64,000 nucleotides of DNA from Virgibacillus litoralis (GCF_017873675.1 NZ_JAGGKK010000003.1:62001-126000); one strand, 5' to 3'; shown: positions 1 through 8,499, counted from the stretch's first letter. The notes: a model not told the origin generated them from the letters alone. A program made the numbers and translations.

Positions 1-180
1 ATTTGGAAAAAACTCCAGTTCTATTGAAATAGATGATTTCAGTTGATCAGAACTTTTCATATTAAAACCAATTTCCGCCATACCCTCAAGGCCACACATC
101 TATGCATTAGACTTTTACATTTTTCCATTATAGACGTTTTAGTGAAATGTTTTAAAAGTATTCACCATTTCATTCAATTT

Positions 181-223
181 AGTGACATATATCACATTAT
201 TACACGGGTTGGAAGATTACAAT
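181..223 (+). promoter_or_regulatory. FNR-type box with class II promoter
   Basis: AGTGACATATATCACA (181-196) differs by one base from the Bacillus Fnr consensus TGTGANNTANNTCACA. Exactly 21 nt later lies a -10-like TACAAT (218-223), which would put the box centre near -41.5, the class II activator position. The same geometry occurs upstream of nirK and of the nor genes here. Sites were seen directly; regulation by an Fnr/Crp-family protein is inferred. The first 180 bases hold no gene I can support. Confidence 0.72.
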
Positions 224-266
224 ATAAGCAGGTAAAAAAGCAATTAAAGCAGGGCGGGTGATAGTT

Positions 267-764
267 ATGCCATGGGAAGTCCGGCAAATCATATTAGGAA
301 TTCATATATTTCTAGCAGTAAATTGGATTGGCGGGGTTATGTTCATTGGCTGGGGCGTTTTTCCATCAGTCAGAAAACTGGCATTTGCTCAGCAAAGAAA
401 ATTCTTTCTGGCACTTATGCAATGGTCACACAGACTCCTAACAGCAGCAGGCGTTGGTGTTATTTTGACAGGAATAGTACTTGGGACGATTGGTGGACCG
501 ATTAAGATTTTAGATGACATATGGCATACATCATACGGAAACATTTGGCTAACAGCACTGCTGATCGCACTTATCACTTTACTATGGGGTGTTTTTATTG
601 GGTATAGGCAATCCATTAAGGTATTTTCAAATATTTCGCTATGGGAAAATGCGGATTCAGGTGATAAAAAGCCTCTTTCAAAAGCTCTAAGTAAAACAAT
701 ACTTCTAGAATCGGTGGAGATTAGCGGCTTTATTGCGCTTATTATTTGTATGGTCTTATTATAA
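267..764 (+). CDS. CopD-like four-helix membrane protein
   Basis: A 165-residue integral membrane protein with about four hydrophobic segments. The first helix carries a GIHIFLAVNWIGG motif like the histidine-containing first helix of CopD-domain proteins, and a second histidine sits in QWSHRLL after the second segment. Such histidines can bind heme or copper, but no function is shown here. The ATG at 267 is preferred because GGGCGGGTGAT lies just upstream; a GTG at 258 would overlap that ribosome site. It ends 15 bp before the MenA-like gene, so the two are probably cotranscribed from the FNR-type promoter. Substrate unknown. Confidence 0.6.
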   Translation: MPWEVRQIILGIHIFLAVNWIGGVMFIGWGVFPSVRKLAFAQQRKFFLALMQWSHRLLTAAGVGVILTGIVLGTIGGPIKILDDIWHTSYGNIWLTALLIALITLLWGVFIGYRQSIKVFSNISLWENADSGDKKPLSKALSKTILLESVEISGFIALIICMVLL

Positions 765-779
765 GAAGGAGTGGTACAC

Positions 780-1700
780 ATGACACAAATTGCAATGGAT
801 TTTAGATCTGATAAATATTATTACCGTTCTTCCTGGTTCCAACTCGTAAGACCAATGACACTCACTGGCACATTAACTCCTGTGCTAGTTGGAACAGGGG
901 TAGCTGCGACACAAGGACCTATTCAGTTTGATGTGTTTTTTGCCCTGTTATTCGCAGCACTGCTAATACAAGCAGCAACAAATCTTTTCAATGATTATTA
1001 TGATTTCCGGAATGGGCAGGACCAGGACAAATGGACACTTAATCATGCTGATGCCCACGGTCCGTCACATGCAGTGGTGCCTTATGCAGCAGGATCAATG
1101 CTTGGTATAACCATCATAATTGGAGCATGGCTTGCTTTTATGAGCAGTTTTTGGGTCATACTAGCAGGAATTTTAGGGATCTCTTTTGGATTTCTCTATT
1201 CAGCTGGTCCACGTCCATTATGTTCGATTGGATTAGGTGAAACAGTAGCATTTATTTTTCTTGGTCCCGTTATAACAATTCTTGGCTACAGTGTTCAAGG
1301 ACATACGGTTGATATTCAGATAGCTGCAATTTCTTTGCCTTTTGCCATGCTTATCGCCTCGATGATATTAACAAATAATATTCGGGATATGGAAAAAGAC
1401 AGCACCTTCCGAAAAACGCTTCCGGCAATATTAGGACGTGCCAGAGCTATCAATATACTCGTTACACTCCTCTCAATTGCTTATTTAACAGTAGTTGGTC
1501 TAGTTTTATACAACGTTATCGCTTGGCAGGCCCTCGCTGTCTTACTGGCATTGCCGCTTGCCTTTCGATTACGGTGGTCTTTGCGGCGTGGTGCTAAACG
1601 TTCTGAAGAGATTAAAGGCATGAAATGGGCAGCATGGCACCATTGGGCATTCGGCCTGCTATTTTCATGCGGGGTTTGGATCGGTTTTTTGATTAGCTGA
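780..1700 (+). CDS. menA: UbiA-family prenyltransferase, MenA-like
   Basis: A 306-residue polytopic membrane enzyme of the UbiA superfamily, most like 1,4-dihydroxy-2-naphthoate polyprenyltransferase, which attaches the isoprenoid tail in menaquinone synthesis. The first aspartate-rich motif NDYYDFRNGQD is at residues 71-81 and the second, NNIRDMEKD, at about 200; both bind prenyl diphosphate through magnesium. The ATG at 780 follows AAGAAGGAGTGG; GTG 771 is inside that site. The gene lies directly behind the CopD-like gene. The FNR-type promoter upstream suggests induction at low oxygen, when menaquinol feeds anaerobic reductases. Whether this is the only menA of the genome cannot be told, so it may be a specialised paralogue. 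Confidence 0.8.
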   Translation: MTQIAMDFRSDKYYYRSSWFQLVRPMTLTGTLTPVLVGTGVAATQGPIQFDVFFALLFAALLIQAATNLFNDYYDFRNGQDQDKWTLNHADAHGPSHAVVPYAAGSMLGITIIIGAWLAFMSSFWVILAGILGISFGFLYSAGPRPLCSIGLGETVAFIFLGPVITILGYSVQGHTVDIQIAAISLPFAMLIASMILTNNIRDMEKDSTFRKTLPAILGRARAINILVTLLSIAYLTVVGLVLYNVIAWQALAVLLALPLAFRLRWSLRRGAKRSEEIKGMKWAAWHHWAFGLLFSCGVWIGFLIS

Positions 1701-1792
1701 AGAAATATATGATGAGATTCCACATTACAGCACGGGGAGGCGCGCGAGTTGCATGTGTTGTCGCACGAACATTAACCTTTTAGAAATCAGCC

Positions 1793-1826
1793 TAAAAAAA
1801 GACAAGGGAGTATATATCCCTTGTCT
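1793..1826 (-). terminator. Terminator of the BCCT gene
   Basis: A 9-bp perfect stem (GACAAGGGA / TCCCTTGTC, 1801-1809 and 1817-1825) is followed on the minus strand by a run of seven T. It lies 9 bp beyond the BCCT stop codon. Confidence 0.85.
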
Positions 1827-1834
1827 GCATTTCA

Positions 1835-3328
1835 TTACTTTATTTTATCCGGACCACTTTTTTTATCCTTTAACAATGCTTTATAAAAAGAGAAAATCAT
1901 AAGCAGCATGATTATTGAGAACGGAAATGCTGCTGAAATCAAAGCATTTTGCAAAGCTTGCAATCCTCCCGTATATAAGAGCACAGCTGCTATTGTTGAT
2001 TGGGCAAATCCCCATACAAACTTAACTGTTGTTGGAGGAGATAAAGAACCATTTGTTGTTTGCATACCTAATACAAATGTAGCTGAATCCGCTGATGTAA
2101 TAAAGAAAGTTCCAATTAGCATTAAGGCAATTATCGATAAGACTATACCAAATGGAATTTCTCCAAACATTCCAAACAAGGCCTGCTCATCAGGAAGCCC
2201 AGCAATATCTGCCCCTTTATTCTGTTCATCAATGCCTGTTATGCCAAATGTTGAAAACCAAAGGAAACTGACAACGGAAGGTACAAGGAGAACACCCGCC
2301 AGGAATTCCCGGATTGATCGTCCTTTCGATACACGGGCAATAAAGATTCCAACGAACGGTGCCCACGCTATCCACCATGCCCAAAAGAAAACAGTCCAGT
2401 CCAAAACCCACTGTCTCTCCTCATCATCATGGGGAGCGATGCGAAAACTCTCAGTAGGCAGTTGTTGAAGATATGCGCCAATTGTATCCGTAAATGAATT
2501 AAAAATGTACAGTGTTGGTCCCAGTATTAATGTACCAATCAATAATATCCCTGCTAACGTCATATTAGCATTACTTAAATACTTGATACCTTTGCTAAGA
2601 CCTGTATACGTAGATAGCATGAACAATACAGTTACAATGAGGATAATAACAAGCTGAACCCAAAACGAACTCTCAATACCAAGGAGATAAGTTAACCCTC
2701 CATTTATCTGCGTCGCACCAAAGCCAAGAGTTGTAGCTACACCAACTATTGTGGCAAAGACGGCAATAACATCAATTAACTTTCCCCAGCCGCCTTCCAT
2801 TTTATCCCCAAAAATAGGTTCAAGTGTTGCACTTATTAAACCTGGCTTTCCGTGACGAAATGTAAAATAGGCTAACACTAAAGCAATTACAGCATAGATC
2901 GCCCACGCATGGATACCATAGTGAAAAAATGTAACTCGCAGCGAATCCTCAAGCGCTTCTCTAGTACCAGGCTCCGCTGTGGGAGGGGTATTAATATAAT
3001 GTGAAACAGGCGATGCTACACCATAGAATACAAGACCTATCCCCATACCAGCACTAAAAAGCATAGCAAGCCACGTGGGATAACTGAATTCCGGCTTTTC
3101 GCCCGGTTTTCCAAGTCTGATCTTGCCATAAGGGCTGAAAATTAAATATAAACAAAATAACACAAACAACGTTACAATTAATAAATAATACCAGCCAAAA
3201 CTAACAGATATATAATTCATTATTGTTTTCGAGATATTTTCAAACCCTTCAGGAGCCATTACTCCCAAAAAAGACATACCTAATGTTATGGCCAATGTAA
3301 TCCAAAAAACGGTAGTTACCTGTTTCAT
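1835..3328 (-). CDS. BCCT-family compatible-solute transporter
   Basis: A 497-residue secondary transporter of the betaine/choline/carnitine family (OpuD-like) with about twelve membrane helices. It probably imports glycine betaine or a related osmoprotectant with sodium. The family signature is clear in FFWAWWIAWAPFVGIFIARVS (residues about 305-325), where tryptophans form the substrate box; GMGIGLVFYG in helix 3 is the conserved glycine stretch. ATG 3328 follows AAAGGGG; a longer reading from 3370 lacks a ribosome site. The gene lies 115 bp downstream of the Mistic homologue on the same strand. Exact substrate cannot be read from sequence. Confidence 0.88.
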   Translation of the reverse strand: MKQVTTVFWITLAITLGMSFLGVMAPEGFENISKTIMNYISVSFGWYYLLIVTLFVLFCLYLIFSPYGKIRLGKPGEKPEFSYPTWLAMLFSAGMGIGLVFYGVASPVSHYINTPPTAEPGTREALEDSLRVTFFHYGIHAWAIYAVIALVLAYFTFRHGKPGLISATLEPIFGDKMEGGWGKLIDVIAVFATIVGVATTLGFGATQINGGLTYLLGIESSFWVQLVIILIVTVLFMLSTYTGLSKGIKYLSNANMTLAGILLIGTLILGPTLYIFNSFTDTIGAYLQQLPTESFRIAPHDDEERQWVLDWTVFFWAWWIAWAPFVGIFIARVSKGRSIREFLAGVLLVPSVVSFLWFSTFGITGIDEQNKGADIAGLPDEQALFGMFGEIPFGIVLSIIALMLIGTFFITSADSATFVLGMQTTNGSLSPPTTVKFVWGFAQSTIAAVLLYTGGLQALQNALISAAFPFSIIMLLMIFSFYKALLKDKKSGPDKIK

Positions 3329-3365
3329 TTCAATCCCCTTTCTGCTTTCCCTTAAACACCATGTA

Positions 3366-3377
3366 AACACTAGTGTT
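3366..3377. promoter_or_regulatory. Perfect palindrome upstream of BCCT gene
   Basis: AACACTAGTGTT is a perfect 12-bp palindrome 38 bp upstream of the BCCT start codon, in the space after the Mistic homologue. It lies just downstream of a weak -10-like TATAAA, so it could be an operator for osmotic control. No regulator is identified. Confidence 0.35.
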
Positions 3378-3442
3378 AGTATCTCTGATTTTTATAGTGA
3401 TATTCAGACTGAGGGTTGTTATTGGATTATATTTTTAACATA

Positions 3443-3718
3443 TTATGAGCCATCACTTTCTTCATCTTTTGAGTTAACGCCTTCAAGATCAAGCCAAGAG
3501 AGCATTTCCCGTACAACCGTATTGATTTTTTCATTGACTGCATCATCACCAAATTTAATCTTTGCTTTTTCAATCTGGTCCACGACATTTTGGTCAAAAC
3601 CTATCAGTTCAGTATCATCTTCCATTTCATTAAATAAATCAATCATAGCATCGTTCCCCTGTTGAATCTGGTCGATGGCGTCGCTATATTTTTGGTAGTC
3701 TTTTCCATTTGCCTTCAT
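3443..3718 (-). CDS. mstX: Mistic (MstX) homologue
   Basis: A 91-residue acidic protein that aligns, from memory of the Bacillus subtilis sequence, along most of Mistic. The shared backbone is AID-x(5)-DA-x-I-x-L-x-NE, then LI-x-x-D, then the C-terminal VNEKINTVVREMLS (Mistic: LNEKLNTIIKQILS). Mistic is a small helical protein that associates with the membrane without the translocon and is encoded just upstream of the potassium channel gene yugO. Here the downstream gene is a BCCT transporter instead. ATG 3718 is chosen because GGGTGAT lies six bases before it; that site overlaps an alternative ATG at 3733. Function in the cell is unproven. Confidence 0.72.
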   Translation of the reverse strand: MKANGKDYQKYSDAIDQIQQGNDAMIDLFNEMEDDTELIGFDQNVVDQIEKAKIKFGDDAVNEKINTVVREMLSWLDLEGVNSKDEESDGS

Positions 3719-3798
3719 ATATGTATCACCCATTACTTAGAATATCCAAAAAGTATTACAATATTAGAAGTTAGCTTAGTACATATGTCCGACCGGAT

Positions 3799-3925
3799 TT
3801 ATTCAGTCTTCTCGGCCAATTATTCAGTCTTCCTTCGATAATTATGTAGTTATTCAGTTTCCAATACTGTTTTATCAGTCTCCGATGCACATTATTCAGT
3901 ACTCATCCACTTTAATTCAGTTTTC
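3799..3925. repeat. Phased ATTCAGT direct-repeat array
   Basis: Six copies of (T)ATTCAGT or TATCAGT followed by a pyrimidine run start near 3801, 3822, 3852, 3874, 3894 and 3915. Spacings are 21, 30, 22, 20 and 21 bp, close to two DNA helical turns except one. The array fills the gap between the tRNA terminator and the Mistic homologue. It has no inverted symmetry and no coding potential. Confidence 0.7.
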
Positions 3926-3970
3926 CGCCATTTTTAAGGTTAGTTAGATCTAGGCTGTAAGAAAATAACT

Positions 3971-4013
3971 AAAAAAAAGCAAGGGCTACATTAACTGTAA
4001 GCCTTGCTTTTGT
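3971..4013 (-). terminator. Terminator after tRNA-Arg
   Basis: On the minus strand GCAAGGCTTACAG pairs with a downstream arm ending CCCTTGC, followed by eight T. It lies directly beyond the 3' end of the tRNA gene. Confidence 0.75.
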
Positions 4014-4021
4014 TCTTTAAG

Positions 4022-4095
4022 TGCGCCCAGAGGGATTCGAACCCCCGACACTTGGTACCGGAAACCAAAGCTCTATCCTACTGAGCTATGGGCGC
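4022..4095 (-). tRNA. tRNA-Arg (anticodon CCG)
   Basis: A 74-nt cloverleaf read on the minus strand. The acceptor stem pairs GCGCCCA with TGGGCGC and has discriminator A. The D arm has GCTC/GAGC. The anticodon stem is TTGGT/ACCAA around loop TTCCGGT, giving anticodon CCG. The T arm has the standard TTCGAAT loop. The 3' CCA is not encoded. It decodes CGG arginine codons. The 220 bp between it and the next gene hold nothing I can identify. Confidence 0.95.
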
Positions 4096-4315
4096 ATATT
4101 AAAAAGTATTTTTGACACATACGATATTATAACTCCACATCCCCTTAGAAACAAGTCTTTTCATATAATCTATCCTTTTAGAATATGTATTTTAAATATT
4201 ATTATTTTTGAGAAAAAAGAGAAAAACCCCAAAATGTCTGTTTTCGTTGTATACTGAAAGTTAATTCAAAACAGTCAAACTATTACAAAATATAACACAA
4301 CAAAGGAGGCTACAT

Positions 4316-5314
4316 ATGACTCAGGATGCTCCACTCCTCGAAGTGAAAAATTTACATACTCATTTTTTTACCAAAGCAGGGGTTGTAAAAGCAGTAGATG
4401 GTATTGATTTTAAAGTCAACCCTGGTGAAACACTTGGTATTGTAGGAGAATCAGGTTCAGGTAAAAGTATTACAGCAATGTCTATACTTGGCTTGATCCC
4501 TTCCCCACCCGGAAAAATTGTTGAGGGTGAAATAAATTTTAAAGGCGAAAATCTGCTTAACAAATCACAAAAGCAGATGCGTAAAATTCGTGGCCCAGAG
4601 ATTGCTATGGTGTTCCAGGATCCAATGACATCACTAAACCCTGTATTTACTGTTGAGAAGCAATTGCTGGAAACTATTTTAGCACACGAAAATATGTCGA
4701 AAAAACAAGCAAAAGAACGTGCACTGGAATTGCTCAATTTGGTTGGTATCCCTGACCCAGAAAATCGACTGAAAAACTATCCACATGAATTTAGTGGAGG
4801 AATGCGCCAGCGCGTAATGATTGCAATTGCATTATCGTGTAACCCTTCTCTCCTAATTGCTGACGAACCAACAACAGCGCTAGATGTGACGATTCAAGCC
4901 CAAATACTTGAGTTATTTAAACGAATGCAAAAAGAACTTAATATGGCGATTGTCATGATTACGCATGACTTAGGTGTTGTTTCTGAAGTTTGCGACCGTG
5001 TTATGGTAATGTACGCCGGCAAACCAGCCGAATTCTCAGAAACAAAACATTTATTCGAAAAGGGCAAGCACCCATATACACTGGGTCTCATGAATTCAAT
5101 TCCTAAAATTACTCACGACAAACAAAAGCTTGAAGCAATTGATGGTGTTCCACCTGATTTGAGATCTCTTCCAAAGGGGTGCAGTTTTGCACCAAGATGC
5201 AAACACGTAATGGATAGCTGTCTCACTAACGATCCCGACATAAGAGAAGTTGATGATGACCATTTCGTACGTTGCTTATTATACGAGGATTCCAAAAAGG
5301 CGGTTACAACATGA
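4316..5314 (+). CDS. Peptide ABC importer ATPase (OppD/DppD type)
   Basis: A 332-residue ATP-binding subunit of a dipeptide/oligopeptide importer. Walker A GESGSGKS is at about residues 43-50, the signature FSGGMRQR at about 160, Walker [13 protein letters not shown] after it, and the switch histidine in MITHDLGV. The C-terminal oligopeptide-transporter extension carries the cysteine cluster GCSFAPRC...C....C seen in DppD, thought to hold an iron-sulfur cluster. ATG 4316 follows a strong AAAGGAGG. Its end overlaps the start of the partner ATPase by four bases (ATGA), indicating translational coupling. It heads the importer operon. Confidence 0.9.
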   Translation: MTQDAPLLEVKNLHTHFFTKAGVVKAVDGIDFKVNPGETLGIVGESGSGKSITAMSILGLIPSPPGKIVEGEINFKGENLLNKSQKQMRKIRGPEIAMVFQDPMTSLNPVFTVEKQLLETILAHENMSKKQAKERALELLNLVGIPDPENRLKNYPHEFSGGMRQRVMIAIALSCNPSLLIADEPTTALDVTIQAQILELFKRMQKELNMAIVMITHDLGVVSEVCDRVMVMYAGKPAEFSETKHLFEKGKHPYTLGLMNSIPKITHDKQKLEAIDGVPPDLRSLPKGCSFAPRCKHVMDSCLTNDPDIREVDDDHFVRCLLYEDSKKAVTT

Positions 5315-6294
5315 GTACATTATTAGAAGTAAAAAATATAAAAAAACACTTTCCATTAAAGAACGAAAACTTTTTCTCAAGAGAAAAGCCTGTATTAAAA
5401 GCGGTTGATGGAGTTTCCTTTTCAATCGAAGCGGGCGAAACACTAGGTTTAGTCGGGGAAAGCGGATGCGGTAAATCCACCGCAGGCAGGGTTATGCTTA
5501 AACTTCTGGAACCAACTGAGGGCGAAATATTTTTTAAAGGAGAAAACATTACATCTTTTCGTGGAGAAAAGCTTCGTAAATTGCGGAAGGACATGCAAAT
5601 TATTTTTCAGGATCCATATGCATCCTTGAATCCCCGTAAGACAATTGAACAAACGATTACAGAGCCTATGAAAATTTTTAATATACCTAAAGAAGAGAGG
5701 CAGAAGAAATTAAAACGACTGCTGGATGTTGTTGGTTTAAGTTCTTATCACAAGTCCCGTTATCCACACGAATTCAGTGGGGGACAACGCCAACGAATTG
5801 GTATTGCAAGATCACTGGCGCTTGAGCCTGAACTTGTCATTTGCGATGAACCCGTTTCAGCACTTGACGTATCCATTCAAGCACAGGTCATTAATTTAAT
5901 GGAAGATCTGCAGGATGAATTCAACCTTACATATATTTTCATTGCACATGACCTCAGTGTTGTCCACCATATCAGTGATCGGGTAGCAGTTATGTATTTA
6001 GGTGAACTCGTTGAAATAGGTGAAGTTGCTGAGGTTTATCAAAATCCGAAGCATCCTTATACACAAGCATTATTATCGGCAGTTCCCGAAGTAAATCCAA
6101 ATCAGGAAAAGCAGCGCATTATATTATCGGGTGATCTGCCTTCACCTGCAAATCCACCACAAGGCTGTAAATTTCATACACGATGTCCTTATGCAGAAGA
6201 AATTTGCCGCACCCAGGTACCAAAGCTTAAAAAAGTTTCTTCAGATGGACAAATGGCATCTTGTCACTTCGTTAAGGAGGTGGTTGAAACCTAA
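5311..6294 (+). CDS. Peptide ABC importer ATPase (OppF/DppF type)
   Basis: The second ATPase (327 residues) of the peptide importer. It has Walker A GESGCGKS at about residue 50, signature FSGGQRQR, Walker B LVICDEPVSALD and the switch histidine in FIAHDLSV. The C-terminal extension contains GCKFHTRCPYAEEIC, typical of OppF-like subunits. ATG 5311 overlaps the stop of the upstream ATPase (ATGA) and has AAAGGCGG in front; an in-frame upstream ATG at 5272 lies inside the previous gene. The stop codon directly abuts a repeat element, so the original 3' flank has been replaced. Confidence 0.9.
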   Translation: MSTLLEVKNIKKHFPLKNENFFSREKPVLKAVDGVSFSIEAGETLGLVGESGCGKSTAGRVMLKLLEPTEGEIFFKGENITSFRGEKLRKLRKDMQIIFQDPYASLNPRKTIEQTITEPMKIFNIPKEERQKKLKRLLDVVGLSSYHKSRYPHEFSGGQRQRIGIARSLALEPELVICDEPVSALDVSIQAQVINLMEDLQDEFNLTYIFIAHDLSVVHHISDRVAVMYLGELVEIGEVAEVYQNPKHPYTQALLSAVPEVNPNQEKQRIILSGDLPSPANPPQGCKFHTRCPYAEEICRTQVPKLKKVSSDGQMASCHFVKEVVET

Positions 6295-6375
6295 AGCGGA
6301 AATGCCCGTTTTGCGCCCGCGCATCGCAGGTGTATCGACCTTGCTGGGCAATGGAGCTGGACGTGGCTGCTTCGG
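6293..6375 (+). repeat. Truncated Bacillaceae intergenic repeat
   Basis: Starts at the oppF stop codon with AGCGGAAATGCCCGTTTTGCG and ends near GGAGCTGGACGTGGCTGC. Both ends resemble, from memory, a family of GC-rich palindromic intergenic repeats common in Bacillaceae. The copy looks shortened. Its base composition is clearly richer in GC than the flanking DNA. Confidence 0.5.
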
Positions 6376-6503
6376 TAATTGTTTTATTCTTTGGAACAAT
6401 AGTTTCTTATTCGAGTCAATTTCATAAATAGTTATATTCATCATTTATCCGAGCGATTTTGCGAACTAGTGTTTTATGCTCGTTAATTCAAAGTACTACG
6501 ATC

Positions 6504-6628
6504 GTTGATTGGAACGGAAGGCGGCGACTCCTGCGGGAATAGCATGAGCCTTGAGACCCCACAGTGCGTTAGCACGAGGAGGCTCAAGCCATGCCCGCGG
6601 AAAGCGTCCGCCTGCAGTGGAAATCAAC
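6504..6628. repeat. Bacillaceae GC-rich palindromic repeat (MITE-like)
   Basis: A 125-bp element bounded by inverted GTTGATT (6504-6510) and AATCAAC (6622-6628), with GGCGG near the left end and CCGCC near the right. Inside are GACTCCTGCGGGAA and CACGAGGAGGCTCAAG, hallmarks of an abundant Bacillaceae intergenic repeat. It has no ORF and probably folds into a long stem. It lies between oppF and the binding-protein gene, within the importer operon. Confidence 0.75.
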
Positions 6629-6753
6629 AGGCCTAGCACATTTACAAATAGTTTGGATTTACTGCTTCGAATTAAGAAATTGATTTATTCTCTAAAGAAT
6701 TAAAAAACCACTAGATTTGTATTTTTTATCAAAATTAATTAAAGGGGGACCTT

Positions 6754-8421
6754 ATGTTGAAGAAGCGTAATTTATTATTGTTGTTTACTTTACTTTTTGC
6801 AGTAGTATTCTTTTTAGGAGCTTGTACAGAAGATGCTGGCACAGGCTCTTCTGATGATAATCAGTCAGAAGATGACTCTACCGATTCTTCAGATGATTCA
6901 TCCGAAGATCAGGCTACCGAGGATACTGGTGATAAAACACTCGTATTTGGTCGTGGTGCTGACTCGATTCAATTAGATCCGTCAAAAGTTACTGATGGTG
7001 AGTCCATTTATGTTACCAATCAGATTTATGACACACTTGTAAGATATAAAGAAGAAAATACCGAAGTGAAACCAGCACTTGCTGAAGACTGGAATACAAG
7101 TGAAGATGGCACAGTTTGGACATTCAAACTCCGTGAAGATGTTAAGTTCCATGATGGAAACGACTTTACAGCAGAAGATGTTGTATTCAACTTCGAACGT
7201 TGGGCAACGTCTGGTGAATTTATTTACTATGGTTACATGTTCGGTGCATCAGAGGAAGATCTTGGTGGAATTATTGAAAGTGTTGAAGCAACTGGTGACT
7301 ATGAAGTGACATTCACTTTATCAGAGCCAAATGCACCATTCCTTCAAACACTAGCAATGCCTCCATTTGGGATCGCAAGCCCTGCTGCTGTTGAAGAGCA
7401 TGGAGAGGATTATTTTAAAAACCCTGTTGGAACTGGACCTTTCGTATTTGAGGAATGGGTTCCAGATGACAGTATTACTGTAACAAAAAATGAAGACTAC
7501 TTTGGTGAAACTGCTAATGTAGATAAAGTCATTTTCCGTACAATACCAGATAATGGTGCACGTTTTCTGGAATTGCAGGCAGGCTCTATTGATTTGATGA
7601 CTGGGTTAAATCCACAGGATATTGGAACTACTGAAGATGACTCAAATTTACAAATCATCCGCAGACCTTCTATGAATATTAGTTATATGGCTATGAACAC
7701 TAGTAAGGAAGGTCCAATGTCAGAAAAGCTAGTTCGTCAGGCTATTAATTTAGCAATAGATAAAGAAGAGCTTTTAACATTGTACGAAGGTATTGGCAAA
7801 CCAGCTAAAAACCCTATCCCGCCTTCTCTATGGGGATATAATGATGAAGTAGAAGATTATGGATACGATGTTGAGAAAGCAAAAGCATTACTAGCTGAAG
7901 CGGGCTATGCAGATGGCTTTGATATCTCACTTTATACGATGGCAAACCCGAGACCATATATGCCTCAGCCAAAAGTAACTGCACAAGCTATTCAGCAAAT
8001 GCTTAAAGATATAAATGTAAACGTGAAAATTACTGAAAGTGACTGGGATACACACTTGACAGCTACCGAAAATGCCGAGCATGATATGGCATTCCTTGGC
8101 TGGACTGGTGATAATGGTGACCCTGACAACTTCATGTATGTTCTTTTAGATAAAGATAATGCAAAAGTTGGATCTGCAGGGAACATTGCATTTTATAAAA
8201 ATGATGAAGTTCATGACCTATTAAAAGAAGCACAAACCGAGATGGATCAGGAAGTACGTACTGAGCTTTATATGGAAGCACAAGAGCTAATTCATGAAGA
8301 TGCACCATGGTTCCCGATTGCACATACGACACCGCCACTTGCGGCTAGTCAAAATGTTACTGACTACGTTCCACATCCAACAGGCAGTGAACCATTTAAT
8401 TTACTAGATATAAAACAATAG
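6754..8421 (+). CDS. Peptide ABC importer substrate-binding lipoprotein
   Basis: A 555-residue extracellular solute-binding protein of family 5 (OppA/DppE type) that captures peptides for the importer. The signal peptide ends in lipobox LGAC (cysteine about residue 24), then a linker very rich in Ser, Asp and Glu precedes the mature domain. The family 5 pattern is visible in LAEDWNTSEDGTVWTFKLRE and FTAEDVVFNFERW. ATG 6754 follows AAAGGGGGACC. It is separated from the ATPase genes by two repeats and from the permeases by a strong hairpin. The acidic linker fits a salt-adapted host. Ligand unknown; a nickel- or glutathione-binding variant cannot be excluded. Confidence 0.88.
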   Translation: MLKKRNLLLLFTLLFAVVFFLGACTEDAGTGSSDDNQSEDDSTDSSDDSSEDQATEDTGDKTLVFGRGADSIQLDPSKVTDGESIYVTNQIYDTLVRYKEENTEVKPALAEDWNTSEDGTVWTFKLREDVKFHDGNDFTAEDVVFNFERWATSGEFIYYGYMFGASEEDLGGIIESVEATGDYEVTFTLSEPNAPFLQTLAMPPFGIASPAAVEEHGEDYFKNPVGTGPFVFEEWVPDDSITVTKNEDYFGETANVDKVIFRTIPDNGARFLELQAGSIDLMTGLNPQDIGTTEDDSNLQIIRRPSMNISYMAMNTSKEGPMSEKLVRQAINLAIDKEELLTLYEGIGKPAKNPIPPSLWGYNDEVEDYGYDVEKAKALLAEAGYADGFDISLYTMANPRPYMPQPKVTAQAIQQMLKDINVNVKITESDWDTHLTATENAEHDMAFLGWTGDNGDPDNFMYVLLDKDNAKVGSAGNIAFYKNDEVHDLLKEAQTEMDQEVRTELYMEAQELIHEDAPWFPIAHTTPPLAASQNVTDYVPHPTGSEPFNLLDIKQ

Positions 8422-8448
8422 ACTACTATGATTCACTCAATGTAGTTA

Positions 8449-8499
8449 GAAGTTATACCTGGAGACTGGTTAGTTAATACAGTCTCCGGATGTAACTTC
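8449..8499 (+). promoter_or_regulatory. Large intercistronic hairpin
   Basis: A roughly 20-bp arm (8449-8468, GAAGTTA...GGAGACTG) pairs with 8480-8499 (CAGTCTCC...TAACTTC) around an 11-nt loop, with few mismatches. No T-run follows. It lies between the binding-protein and permease genes, so it probably protects the upstream message or partly attenuates readthrough and lets the binding protein be made in excess. Confidence 0.6.

Noticed and set aside
43-261. 72-codon open frame before the first gene
   Set aside because: No ribosome site, AT-rich random composition, and it spans the FNR-type promoter.
1481-1723. Antisense frames inside menA and many other genes
   Set aside because: They follow the codon structure of the opposite gene and lack ribosome sites.
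3799-3925. CRISPR array
   Set aside because: The conserved core is only seven bases and the intervening sequences are too short.
4021-4257. Open frame starting MRPEGFEPPT on the plus strand
   Set aside because: It is the antisense translation of tRNA-Arg, a familiar false protein.
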